A stretch of DNA of 27,369 bases from Rhodobiaceae bacterium (GTDB taxonomy: Bacteria > Pseudomonadota > Alphaproteobacteria > Micropepsales > Micropepsaceae), in assembly GCA_009885515.1 (NCBI GenBank), contig VFKO01000567.1, positions 1 through 27,369 on the forward strand, read 5' to 3'. How positions within the stretch are numbered: position 1 is the first letter of the stretch; every line of letters starts with the position of its first letter. Below the pieces are notes generated by a model that saw only the letters and a list, made by a program, of their open reading frames with translations, searched no databases and was not told the origin of the DNA. This document shows, one piece after another, positions 7,140 through 14,602 of this stretch. A program made the position numbers and the translations under genes.

Positions 7140-8561
7140 TTAACCGAACCAGGACAAGAACTTAACCAGCCACTTGGTACGCGGTGCAAACAACGCCGGG
7201 GTGAAATGAGCGCTGGCCGCACGTTTCGAAACCTCACTCAGCGTCGGATAGGCAGCAACCGTACCCGCCATTGCGCTCAGTTTCATCTTTTGCCCAATGG
7301 CCATCACCCAAGGTAAAATCAGTTCGCCCGCACGAGCGCCGACAATAGTCGCTCCAACCGGCCGCCCCTTCACGACAACAATTTTGGCAAATCCATGCGT
7401 CTCGCGCTCGGCCTGAGCCCTGTCGTTATCGTGCAAGGGCCACCTTGAAATGCTGAACTTGAGCCCCGCCTCAACCGCCTGGGCTTCCGATGTACCCACA
7501 TGCGCAAGTTCGGGATCGGTGAATGTACACCACGGAATCGCAGACAGATCAGTCTTCACCGGCAATTTGAACAACACCCGCCGGACAATCAGCCCGGCGT
7601 GATATCCGGCAACATGCGTAAACTGCAAACTTCCGGCAACATCGCCAATTGCAAATACTTTGCGATTTGATGTCCGCAAACCGGCATCAACTTCAATGCC
7701 CTTGCGGGAATATTTGACACCGGCAGCTTCCAAATTAAGCCCATCAACATTCGCCGAGCGCCCGGCCGCCAGCAACAAATGTGACCCCGAAACGGTTTCA
7801 CTCCGTCCATTGCTGGCAAAAGAAACGGCGACACCACCCTCTGCTTTAGCCACCGCAGTTACCATGGCATTCTCGCGAATGACAACACCCTCGGCCAGCA
7901 AAACAGCGCGAACGACCTCAACCGCTTCGGGATCGTCCTTGGGCATGATCTGTTTGGCTTCAAGCACGGTGACGCGCGCTCCCAACCGGCGATGTGCCTG
8001 CGCCAACTCAAGCCCGATCGGCCCACCACCGATGACGACCAAATGCTCGGGCAGCGTCAAATTGTCGAACACCGTCTCATTCGTCAGATAAGGCGTTTGA
8101 TCAAGACCAGGAATCGGCGGCTTGAGCGGCGCTGAACCCGTGGCAACAATATAAGCGCGCGCCTTGATACGAAAGTCGCCAGCTTCAACCTCATCAGCAG
8201 AGGCAAACCGCGCCTCCGCCTTGATCACCCGAACGCCCAGCTTTACGAAGCGCTCGACGGAATCATTGGGCTCAATGGCCGCAATCACACTTTTCACGTG
8301 GCGCATCACCCGGGGAAAATCAGCTTTCGGTTCCCCCGCATCAACGCCAAACTCCCGCGCGCGCCGGACGGCATGGGCATGATGACCTGCCGCGATCAAG
8401 GCCTTGGAGGGCACACATCCGTAGTTCAGACAATCGCCACCCATTTTGTGGCGCTCGACCAGGGTCACTTTGCATCCCAATTGAGCGGCGCCCGCCGCCA
8501 CTGACAGTCCCCCGGAACCCGCGCCAATGATGCACAGATCAACATTCAACCGTTCAACCAT
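7140..8561 (-). CDS. FAD-dependent disulfide-reductase-like enzyme (mercuric reductase-like)
   Basis: A 473-residue class I pyridine nucleotide-disulfide oxidoreductase. It has the N-terminal FAD-binding motif 'IIGAGSGGLS', the redox pair in 'GGDCLNYGCVPSKA' (Cys44 and Cys49), the NAD(P)-binding motif 'VVIGGGPIGLELA', the FAD motif 'VFAIGDVAG' and the C-terminal dimerisation domain. In dihydrolipoamide dehydrogenase and glutathione reductase the C-terminal motif is H-x-H-P-T-x-x-E; here it reads 'AAYPTLSE', with Tyr438 in place of the catalytic His and Glu443 kept. It also lacks the C-terminal Cys pair of true mercuric reductase. It is therefore unlikely to be LpdA or MerA. The ATG at 8561 was preferred over an upstream TTG. 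It overlaps the end of the TVP38/TMEM64 gene by 8 bp, so the two products probably work together. Confidence 0.88.
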   Translation of the reverse strand: MVERLNVDLCIIGAGSGGLSVAAGAAQLGCKVTLVERHKMGGDCLNYGCVPSKALIAAGHHAHAVRRAREFGVDAGEPKADFPRVMRHVKSVIAAIEPNDSVERFVKLGVRVIKAEARFASADEVEAGDFRIKARAYIVATGSAPLKPPIPGLDQTPYLTNETVFDNLTLPEHLVVIGGGPIGLELAQAHRRLGARVTVLEAKQIMPKDDPEAVEVVRAVLLAEGVVIRENAMVTAVAKAEGGVAVSFASNGRSETVSGSHLLLAAGRSANVDGLNLEAAGVKYSRKGIEVDAGLRTSNRKVFAIGDVAGSLQFTHVAGYHAGLIVRRVLFKLPVKTDLSAIPWCTFTDPELAHVGTSEAQAVEAGLKFSISRWPLHDNDRAQAERETHGFAKIVVVKGRPVGATIVGARAGELILPWVMAIGQKMKLSAMAGTVAAYPTLSEVSKRAASAHFTPALFAPRTKWLVKFLSWFG

Positions 8562-9312
8562 TGGAGACCCGCTTCGCCGCAACAGCCCTGTAGACGATGG
8601 GAATCAGAGACAAAACAACCAGTCCCGCAATCGGGATGTAAAAATCAGGACGCGCCAACAGTCCCAAAAGACTGAGATCGGGCTGCTCACCGGCATCGAA
8701 CAAGGCGTTGAGGCCGTTTCCGATGCTGGCAAATACAAACGCACCCGGAATAATGCCGATGAAAGTGGTTGCGACAAAAACAGTTATCGAAACACCTAGG
8801 AATGCCGGCGCAAGGTTGACCAGCCAAAACGGAAACAGGGGCACCAATCGCAGGAGCAACAGGTAACTAAACGCGTTCGCCTTGAAGCCTTCTTCCATTG
8901 TTTTGACCTGTGAGGCAAATCTTTGCCGCAGTGGCTCGCCAAGGGCCGACTTGGCCACAACAAACAAAATTGTCGCGCCAATGGTCGCGCCAATCACGAT
9001 CCATGCAGCGCCAAACACACTGCCGAACAGGAACCCTCCTGCAACGCTGAGCACAACGCCCACAGGCAGCGAAAGGGCAGCGACCGCGATGTAAGCTGAA
9101 ATGAACACGAGAACAGCCTCTGCCTTGTGCGCCTGCACCAACGACCGGAGCGTTTCCCGGTTTTCCTTAAGTGCATCAAGCGTCAAATAGGAACTGAGCC
9201 CGGAAGCGAAGAACGCCACCAAACCCGCCGCCAGCAACAACAGCGGCAAGAAGCGTGCGAACGAAAACCGGGTTGAGCCCGGCGGCTGCGATGTCTTATT
9301 CATGCCCCTCAC
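8554..9312 (-). CDS. TVP38/TMEM64 family inner-membrane protein
   Basis: A 252-residue polytopic membrane protein of the TVP38/TMEM64 (SNARE-associated, DedA-like fold) family. Hydrophobic segments lie at about 20-38, 66-88, 93-120, 148-170, 172-200 and 225-243. The family signature is clear: 'PVGVVLSVAGGFLFG' (83-97), then 'RLVPLFPFWLVNLAPAFLGV' (155-174) and 'GIIPGAFVFASIGNG'. Relatives in the superfamily have been linked to lipid scrambling or small-molecule transport; the role here is unknown. The GTG start at 9312 overlaps the stop of the DUF547 gene by 4 bp and has GAGG just upstream; an ATG three codons later (9303) is also possible. The 3' end overlaps the reductase gene. The tight packing on both sides supports one functional unit. 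Confidence 0.9.
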   Translation of the reverse strand: MRGMNKTSQPPGSTRFSFARFLPLLLLAAGLVAFFASGLSSYLTLDALKENRETLRSLVQAHKAEAVLVFISAYIAVAALSLPVGVVLSVAGGFLFGSVFGAAWIVIGATIGATILFVVAKSALGEPLRQRFASQVKTMEEGFKANAFSYLLLLRLVPLFPFWLVNLAPAFLGVSITVFVATTFIGIIPGAFVFASIGNGLNALFDAGEQPDLSLLGLLARPDFYIPIAGLVVLSLIPIVYRAVAAKRVSNG

Positions 9313-10133
9313 TTAGCCTCATTCAGCGACCAGTCATAGTCATAGCCACCTATCGTTTTGATGCCCGCAAGTTTCGCTTTGAGTTCCGGAGCGGCAAATG
9401 CCAACAAGTGTTGGATCAGTTCCTGATCGCTGGCACCAAAGTCCGCCCTATACCAAGAGTAGATGCGCGACAGGTGGACAGCGCCACCGCTCACCCTGAC
9501 CCCGCGTGGATGATTGATGTAGTCGCGCGCGCCCTGCGTCAGCATCTGATCAAGCTCAGACGCGGTGAAAGGTTTGGCCATCAGGTTCGGACAACTGATC
9601 GAAGCACAATTGACGGCATAGTGAACGCGCGGGTCTCGCCAAATTTTCCGCAGGATATCGTGCTCAATATTGTCGAGTGACAGTTTCCGGCCCTCGATAA
9701 CGACCAAAGATTTCTTCCATGGACCTGACGAGAAGAGCGCCCCACCAAGTGAGATATCCTTGATCGACTTCACTGGATAGCGATCCACCACCACATCTAT
9801 AGTCACGGCGTTGTACAAATTGATCCAGAACGCCCGCTGTTCATCGGGCTTTAGTACCCTAACCTTCACTTTTTCAAGCGCCGCAATATAGGACTTCAGC
9901 AGCGCCTTGTCGGCTGCGCTGACTTTGCCATACCTCACCAAATTGATGTTGGCATTGGATGGCACAACGTAGCGGCCGAGAAACTGCTGCCAGGTGGAGT
10001 GATCAATGGTCATTGTCGCTCGAACGTCATGGTGTGAAAAAAACTCTGCAAGATCTTCCGCACGCGCCTGTCCCAAGACCGAACCAAACACAAAACTGCA
10101 CAAAGCCAGCAATCGGGCAATTTGATCTATCAT
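9309..10133 (-). CDS. Secreted DUF547 protein
   Basis: A 274-residue DUF547 protein. It begins with a Sec signal peptide (MIDQIARLL, hydrophobic core, then GQARA before 'EDLAEFF'), so it is probably periplasmic. Family features are 'FWINLYNAVTIDVVVDRYP' (102-120), 'SLDNIEHDILRK' (152-163) and the core motif 'HYAVNCASISCP' (171-182) with Cys176 and Cys181, followed by 'SELDQML'. The conserved His and Cys residues suggest a catalytic or redox role, but the activity of DUF547 is not established to my knowledge. The ATG at 10133 was chosen; a GTG three codons earlier (10142) is an alternative. It is the first gene of the minus-strand run and faces rpmH across about 200 bp. I see no convincing minus-strand promoter. 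Confidence 0.88.
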   Translation of the reverse strand: MIDQIARLLALCSFVFGSVLGQARAEDLAEFFSHHDVRATMTIDHSTWQQFLGRYVVPSNANINLVRYGKVSAADKALLKSYIAALEKVKVRVLKPDEQRAFWINLYNAVTIDVVVDRYPVKSIKDISLGGALFSSGPWKKSLVVIEGRKLSLDNIEHDILRKIWRDPRVHYAVNCASISCPNLMAKPFTASELDQMLTQGARDYINHPRGVRVSGGAVHLSRIYSWYRADFGASDQELIQHLLAFAAPELKAKLAGIKTIGGYDYDWSLNEAK

Positions 10134-10266
10134 TTGACCCACAATTCAGTCTGGATGTCAGACCACCGGAATATCGACTTCCCTGTAATGCCCTCCTTGA
10201 CACAATTGGCCGGTCACGGGACACTCACAATCCTGGTAGCCTCCAGCCCTGATGGCCACCAGCGAT

Positions 10267-10295
10267 TTGACTTGAAGTCCCAAATTCCCTATATG
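10267..10295 (+). promoter_or_regulatory. Sigma70-type promoter for rpmH operon
   Basis: TTGACT at 10267-10272 and TATATG at 10290-10295 are separated by exactly 17 bases. The predicted transcription start near 10302 lies about 30 bases before the rpmH start codon. This fits a strong housekeeping promoter for the rpmH-rnpA-yidD-yidC-yihA-argB run, for which no other upstream promoter is obvious. Confidence 0.7.
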
Positions 10296-10333
10296 CGCGC
10301 TCCGCCAGACTGGAATACATAAGGAACGCCGCC

Positions 10334-10468
10334 GTGAAGCGCACATATCAGCCCTCGAAGCTTGTAAGAAAGCGCCGCCACGGTTTTCGCACCCGCTCGG
10401 CGACCGGAAACGGGCGCAAAATACTGGCAAACCGCCGCGCTCACGGGCGCAAGCGCCTTTCGGCTTAG
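10334..10468 (+). CDS. rpmH: 50S ribosomal protein L34
   Basis: A 44-residue, highly basic protein beginning MKRTYQPSKLVRKRRHGFR and containing 'NRRAHGRKRLSA' at the end, the diagnostic L34 sequence and exact family length. L34 binds 23S rRNA in the large ribosomal subunit. The start is GTG at 10334, preceded by AAGGAA at 10320-10325 at good spacing. It is the first gene of the plus-strand operon and lies just upstream of rnpA, the near-universal bacterial arrangement. Confidence 0.97.
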   Translation: MKRTYQPSKLVRKRRHGFRTRSATGNGRKILANRRAHGRKRLSA

Positions 10469-10485
10469 CGCCCCAAAAACCCCGT

Positions 10486-10875
10486 GTGCTAGATCCTAGC
10501 GCGCCGAAAGATAAGGTCAAAGTGTCGCGTTTGATCAAGCGGGCCGATTTTCTGCGGCTGGCGAAAGGCCGCAAGTACGCCACTCCGGGCCTTGTGCTGC
10601 AAATGGCAGCAATGCCTGATTTATCCGATGGCTTGCGTGTAGGCTTCACAGCCACCAAGAAGATTGGCGGAGCGGTAACAAGAAACCGTGCAAAACGACG
10701 CTTGAGAGAAATTGCACGCACCGTCCTGCCCCTTTATGCGAGACAAGGCTGTGACTATGTGTTGATTGCGCGCGACGCAACGCCCACCCGGCCGTTCGCG
10801 ACATTGATCGAAGATCTCAAACTGGCTCTCCTCAAAGTTCATGGAAGCCGCCCAAGGAAGCCAGAGGACGCATGA
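10486..10875 (+). CDS. rnpA: Ribonuclease P protein component
   Basis: The protein subunit of RNase P, which helps the catalytic RNA remove 5' leaders from precursor tRNAs. It is 129 residues from the GTG at 10486. Features are 'SRLIKRADFLRLAKGRKY', 'RVGFTATKKIGGAVTRNRAKRRLRE', which holds the RNR motif, and 'DYVLIARDAT'. A second in-frame GTG at 10522 begins VSRLIKRADF, has AAGG five bases upstream and may be the real start; the 10486 start has no ribosome site. The gene lies 17 bp after rpmH and its stop overlaps the yidD start (ATGA at 10872-10875). Confidence 0.93.
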   Translation: MLDPSAPKDKVKVSRLIKRADFLRLAKGRKYATPGLVLQMAAMPDLSDGLRVGFTATKKIGGAVTRNRAKRRLREIARTVLPLYARQGCDYVLIARDATPTRPFATLIEDLKLALLKVHGSRPRKPEDA

Positions 10876-11162
10876 CGGCGATGATGTCGGTATCGCACGC
10901 GGCAAAACGCTTGGTGCAAGCACCAGTGCATGCCTACAGATACATTATATCCCCTCTCATCGGACCGGTGTGCCGGTTTCAACCAACGTGTTCGGCCTAC
11001 GCGCTTGAAGCGATTGAAAGGCATGGGGTCACAAAGGGCGTGTGGCTGACGGCACGGCGCCTCGCACGCTGCCATCCCGTAAAATGGCTCGGAGGCAGCG
11101 AAGGATTCGATCCCGTGCCCGAGCGCGCAACACGTCACGATTGTTCCAGGTCATCCCAATGA
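10872..11162 (+). CDS. yidD: Membrane protein insertion efficiency factor YidD
   Basis: A 96-residue member of the YidD family, a small membrane-associated protein that assists YidC-dependent insertion of inner-membrane proteins. The diagnostic stretch is 'SPLIGPVCRFQPTCSAYALE' (27-46), followed by 'GVWLTARRLARCHP', with the three conserved Cys residues and an N-terminal amphipathic segment. It is coupled to rnpA upstream and yidC downstream by 4-bp ATGA overlaps at both ends. Its position between rnpA and yidC is typical. Confidence 0.96.
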   Translation: MTAMMSVSHAAKRLVQAPVHAYRYIISPLIGPVCRFQPTCSAYALEAIERHGVTKGVWLTARRLARCHPVKWLGGSEGFDPVPERATRHDCSRSSQ

Positions 11163-12961
11163 ATAACAAAAAACCAGACACCGCCAACTATATCGCGGCC
11201 TTGGCGCTGAGCGCTGTGGTCCTCATCTTGTGGCAGTACTTCTTTATCGCACCTATGGCCGAGAAACAGCGGTTAGCGGCAGAACAATCTACACCCGCCA
11301 CAACCGCTTCGCCTGCAACGCCCGGCGCCCCTCCTCTCGCAGCCCCTGCGCGCACTCAACCCCGGGAAACGGCTCTCGCGTCAAGTGGAGCGCGCCTGCG
11401 CTTCGACAGCGCGAAGGTCGATGGCTCCATCAAGCTCACCGGCGCCCAGATCGACGATCTGCGCTTGAAGCAATATCGTGAAACATTGGATCCCAAGAGT
11501 CCCGAAGTCGTCTTTCTGACACCTCACGGAACGCCGGTCGCGACCTTTGCCGAAACCGGATGGGCCGCCTCACCGGGATCAGATACGAAAGTGCCAAATG
11601 CGGCATCCGTTTGGAACACGCCGGAACAAATACTCACCCCTGCCGCACCAGTCACCCTCACATGGAACAATGATGCGGGCCTGACCTTCAGCCGCCGCAT
11701 CGCACTCGACGAAAATTATATGTTCACAGTCACAGACACGGTTGAAAACAATTCCGCCGTGCCGGTCACCCTGTTCCCATACGCAATAATCACGCGCGAA
11801 GGAGAACCCGTTCACGAGGCGGCATGGACCCTTCACGAAGGGCTTTTCGGTGTCCTGGAAGGATTGCTCGAAAAGCACACTTACGAAGACATGCGCGACC
11901 CAAAATCATCCGAGATCAAGTTCGAAGGAACCGGCGGCTGGCTTGGCGTCACCGATAAATATTGGATGGCAACCCTTATCCCGCCGCAAAAGGAAAAATT
12001 CACCGCTCGCCTGTCTCTCTCGCGTGAGAACGGCGGTGAGACGTTCCGTTCAGACTACTTGCTTGGCGGACGGACTATCGCACAAGGCGCCAAAGTGAGC
12101 GTCACGCATCATGTGTTCGCCGGCGCCAAAGTCGTTTCGTTGGTGGAGGAATATCAAAAAACGCTTGGAATTTTCCGCTACGACATGACGATCGATTGGG
12201 GGTGGTTTTCGTTCATCACCTATTGGATGTTCATAGGGCTTGATTGGATCAACAAGCTCGTCGGCAATTTTGGTGTCGCAATCATTTTGCTCACCGTCCT
12301 GGTAAAAATACTCTTCTTCCCCTTGGCCAACCGCTCTTACGAGTCGATGACCAAAATGAAGAAAGTCCAGCCTGAAATGAAAGTCATTCAGGAGCGTCAC
12401 AAGGAAGATCGCACAAAATTGCAACAAGAACTGATGGCGCTCTATAAGCGCGAAAAAATCAATCCATTGATGGGTTGTATCCCGCTGCTGCTGTCAATCC
12501 CGATATTTTTCTCACTCTACAAAGTCTTGTTCGTCACCATCGAAATGAGACACGCCCCCTTCTTCGGTTGGGTTCAAGATCTGGCCGCAGCCGATCCTAC
12601 AAACATTTTCAACTTGTTTGGCGCCCTGCCCTTCACCGCGCCGTCTTGGTTGCATATCGGTGTGTGGCCACTGCTGATGGGCATCACCATGTGGTTTCAA
12701 ATGAAAATGAGCCCTCCGTCGCCCGATCCGACCCAGCGGCAAATGATGGTCATGATGCCGCCGGTCTTCACCTACCTCATGGCGGCATTTCCTGTGGGCC
12801 TTGTGATCTATTGGACGGTCAACAACATCCTGTCGATCCTGCAACAATATGTCATCATGCGCCGCCTGAATGTGCCACTTGATGTCTCGGTGAAAATGCC
12901 GGAATGGCTATCCAAGCTGATTGCCCGGCGGACCAGCGGCTCCTCATCGCCCGGTGAATGA
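11159..12961 (+). CDS. yidC: Membrane protein insertase YidC
   Basis: A 600-residue YidC/Oxa1 insertase, which places proteins in the inner membrane alone or with SecYEG. The ATG at 11159 (MNNKKPDTANYIAALALS) overlaps the yidD stop and leads into the first membrane segment, followed by a Pro/Ala-rich linker and a large periplasmic beta-rich domain (to about residue 350), as in Gram-negative YidC. The conserved insertase core starts near 'WINKLVGNFGVAIILLTVL', with 'MTKMKKVQPEMKVIQERHKE', 'PLMGCIPLLLSIPIFFSLYK' and 'GLVIYWTVNNILSILQQ'. The open frame extends upstream inside yidD, but this start fits the family. The last bases overlap a possible GTG start of yihA. Confidence 0.97.
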   Translation: MNNKKPDTANYIAALALSAVVLILWQYFFIAPMAEKQRLAAEQSTPATTASPATPGAPPLAAPARTQPRETALASSGARLRFDSAKVDGSIKLTGAQIDDLRLKQYRETLDPKSPEVVFLTPHGTPVATFAETGWAASPGSDTKVPNAASVWNTPEQILTPAAPVTLTWNNDAGLTFSRRIALDENYMFTVTDTVENNSAVPVTLFPYAIITREGEPVHEAAWTLHEGLFGVLEGLLEKHTYEDMRDPKSSEIKFEGTGGWLGVTDKYWMATLIPPQKEKFTARLSLSRENGGETFRSDYLLGGRTIAQGAKVSVTHHVFAGAKVVSLVEEYQKTLGIFRYDMTIDWGWFSFITYWMFIGLDWINKLVGNFGVAIILLTVLVKILFFPLANRSYESMTKMKKVQPEMKVIQERHKEDRTKLQQELMALYKREKINPLMGCIPLLLSIPIFFSLYKVLFVTIEMRHAPFFGWVQDLAAADPTNIFNLFGALPFTAPSWLHIGVWPLLMGITMWFQMKMSPPSPDPTQRQMMVMMPPVFTYLMAAFPVGLVIYWTVNNILSILQQYVIMRRLNVPLDVSVKMPEWLSKLIARRTSGSSSPGE

Positions 12962-12968
12962 CCTAGCC

Positions 12969-13655
12969 ATGCCAAACCACGACGAACCGGACACGAAGTC
13001 GCTCAAGAGCGGCCACATTCTCTTCGCTCAAGAATGCACCTTCCTACGCCCGGTCGCCGATTTCTCCGAAATGCCGGCATTAAAGTTGCCCGAGATTGCA
13101 TTCGCCGGGCGTTCCAATGTTGGAAAATCCAGCCTCATCAATGCGCTCACAAACCGCAAGACGCTGGCCCGCGTTTCCAACACGCCGGGCCGCACGCGTG
13201 AAATTATCCTTTTTGACCTTGGTGAGCGGCTCACCATAGCCGATTTGCCGGGATACGGGTTTGCACGGATTTCGAAAGTCACGTCCGAAAATTGGCATCG
13301 CTTGATTGACTCGTATTTGAGGCGCCGCACTCAGCTTCAACGCGTTTGCCTGCTCATCGATTCTCGCCACCCCGCTCACGACAGCGATCTGATGATGATG
13401 AAGCTGCTCGACGCCGCCGCAGTTTCTTATGTTGTGGTGTTAACAAAGCTGGACAAGTTAAACGCTGCTGAAAAAGACCGCGCGATTAACGATGCTACCT
13501 TGCTGATGAAAAGCCATCCGGCCGCCCATCCGGAACTGTTTGTCACCTCGGCTGAAAAAGGTGACGGCATACCGGCACTTCGTGCCCACCTCGCACGCGT
13601 GGCGCTGCCGCCCGAAAAGCGCTATAAGACGAACTCCGGCGGAAAACGTGCATGA
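12969..13655 (+). CDS. yihA: Ribosome biogenesis GTP-binding protein YihA/YsxC (EngB)
   Basis: A 228-residue EngB GTPase, which acts in late assembly of the large ribosomal subunit and is needed for normal division in several bacteria. The G motifs are in order: 'GRSNVGKSS' (G1, 47-55), 'NTPGRT' (G2 region), 'DLPGYG' (G3, 92-97), 'TKLDK' (G4, 159-163) and 'TSA' (G5, 193-195). The ATG at 12969 gives a normal family length; a GTG at 12954 inside the yidC end would add five residues. Its stop overlaps the argB start by 4 bp. yidC-yihA-argB is a common alphaproteobacterial order. Confidence 0.95.
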   Translation: MPNHDEPDTKSLKSGHILFAQECTFLRPVADFSEMPALKLPEIAFAGRSNVGKSSLINALTNRKTLARVSNTPGRTREIILFDLGERLTIADLPGYGFARISKVTSENWHRLIDSYLRRRTQLQRVCLLIDSRHPAHDSDLMMMKLLDAAAVSYVVVLTKLDKLNAAEKDRAINDATLLMKSHPAAHPELFVTSAEKGDGIPALRAHLARVALPPEKRYKTNSGGKRA

Positions 13656-14602
13656 ATTCAGGACCCGACGACAACAATTTCCAAGGCAAGGACGAACGCG
13701 TGCAGAATTTGCGCCAGCTCGCAAAATGGCGTGCGACAGCGCGTGTCCTGACGGAAGCTCTCCCCTTCATTCTGCAGTATGACCAGAAGACTTTGGTTGT
13801 GAAGTATGGTGGCAACGCGATGGGCGAAGAAGGCGTCGCCGAACACTTTGCCCAAGACATCGTGCTCATGCGCCAGACCGGAATAAATCCCGTTGTTGTG
13901 CACGGCGGCGGCCCACAGATCGGCGCCATGCTCAAGCGCTTGGAAATCAAATCGAGTTTCATTGATGGCCTTCGCGTCACCGATCAAGCCGCGATCGAAA
14001 TCGTGGAAATGGTCCTGACGGGCACGATTAACAAACAAATTGTCACGGCCATCAACCATGCAGGAGGCAAGGCCGTTGGTGTGTCAGGAAAAGATGGCCA
14101 GCTCATCATAGCAAAAAAACTGCTTCGCTCGAAGTTTGATCCTCAAACCGGTAAATCAGAGCCGGTCGATCTTGGGTTCGTTGGCGAGCCTGAAAAAGTA
14201 AACATAGAGGTCCTTCAAACAATTGTTCAGGCCGACATGGTGGCGGTCATCGCGCCGATTGGCGTGGGCAAAGCTGGTGAAACTTATAACATCAACGCCG
14301 ACACAGTCGCAGGCGCGGTCGCCGGAGCGCTGAACGCCGACCGGCTCCTCCTGCTGACGGATGTGCCAGGCGTAATGGACCGCAACGGGAATTTGATAGA
14401 ACAACTCACTACAACCGAGGCGCGCGCCCTCATTGCCGATGGCACAATTTCGGGCGGAATGATCCCAAAAATCGAAACTTGCATCGATGCCATTGAACGC
14501 GGCGTAAAAGGGGCTGTTATCCTCGATGGCCGTATCCAGCATGTGTTACTTATTGAATTGTTTACAGAACACGGCGCTGGCACCATTATCCTGCCTGGAT
14601 GA
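13652..14602 (+). CDS. argB: N-acetylglutamate kinase
   Basis: A 316-residue amino-acid kinase that phosphorylates N-acetylglutamate, the second step of arginine synthesis. It shows 'VVKYGGNAM' with Lys51, 'VVHGGGPQIG' (82-91), 'VSGKDGQLI', 'NINADTVAGA' (213-222) and 'LLTDVPGVMD' (234-243). The N-terminal helix (residues about 15-40), with 'LRQLAKWRATARVLTEALPF', is typical of the longer, arginine-inhibited hexameric enzymes, so feedback control by arginine is likely. It is coupled to yihA upstream and the DUF1036 gene downstream by ATGA overlaps. Confidence 0.97.
   Translation: MNSGPDDNNFQGKDERVQNLRQLAKWRATARVLTEALPFILQYDQKTLVVKYGGNAMGEEGVAEHFAQDIVLMRQTGINPVVVHGGGPQIGAMLKRLEIKSSFIDGLRVTDQAAIEIVEMVLTGTINKQIVTAINHAGGKAVGVSGKDGQLIIAKKLLRSKFDPQTGKSEPVDLGFVGEPEKVNIEVLQTIVQADMVAVIAPIGVGKAGETYNINADTVAGAVAGALNADRLLLLTDVPGVMDRNGNLIEQLTTTEARALIADGTISGGMIPKIETCIDAIERGVKGAVILDGRIQHVLLIELFTEHGAGTIILPG

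Noticed and set aside
7140..8561. Calling the FAD enzyme lpdA or merA
   Set aside because: It lacks the catalytic His of dihydrolipoamide dehydrogenase and the C-terminal Cys pair of mercuric reductase, and there are no pyruvate dehydrogenase or mer genes nearby.
10197..10224. TTGACA at 10197-10202 as a second rpmH promoter
   Set aside because: No acceptable -10 hexamer occurs 16-18 bases downstream; the 10267/10290 pair is much better.
10158..10721. 187-residue minus-strand open frame across the rpmH promoter, rpmH and rnpA
   Set aside because: It is antisense to well-supported genes, shows no family features and is Arg/Ser-rich as expected of a shadow frame.
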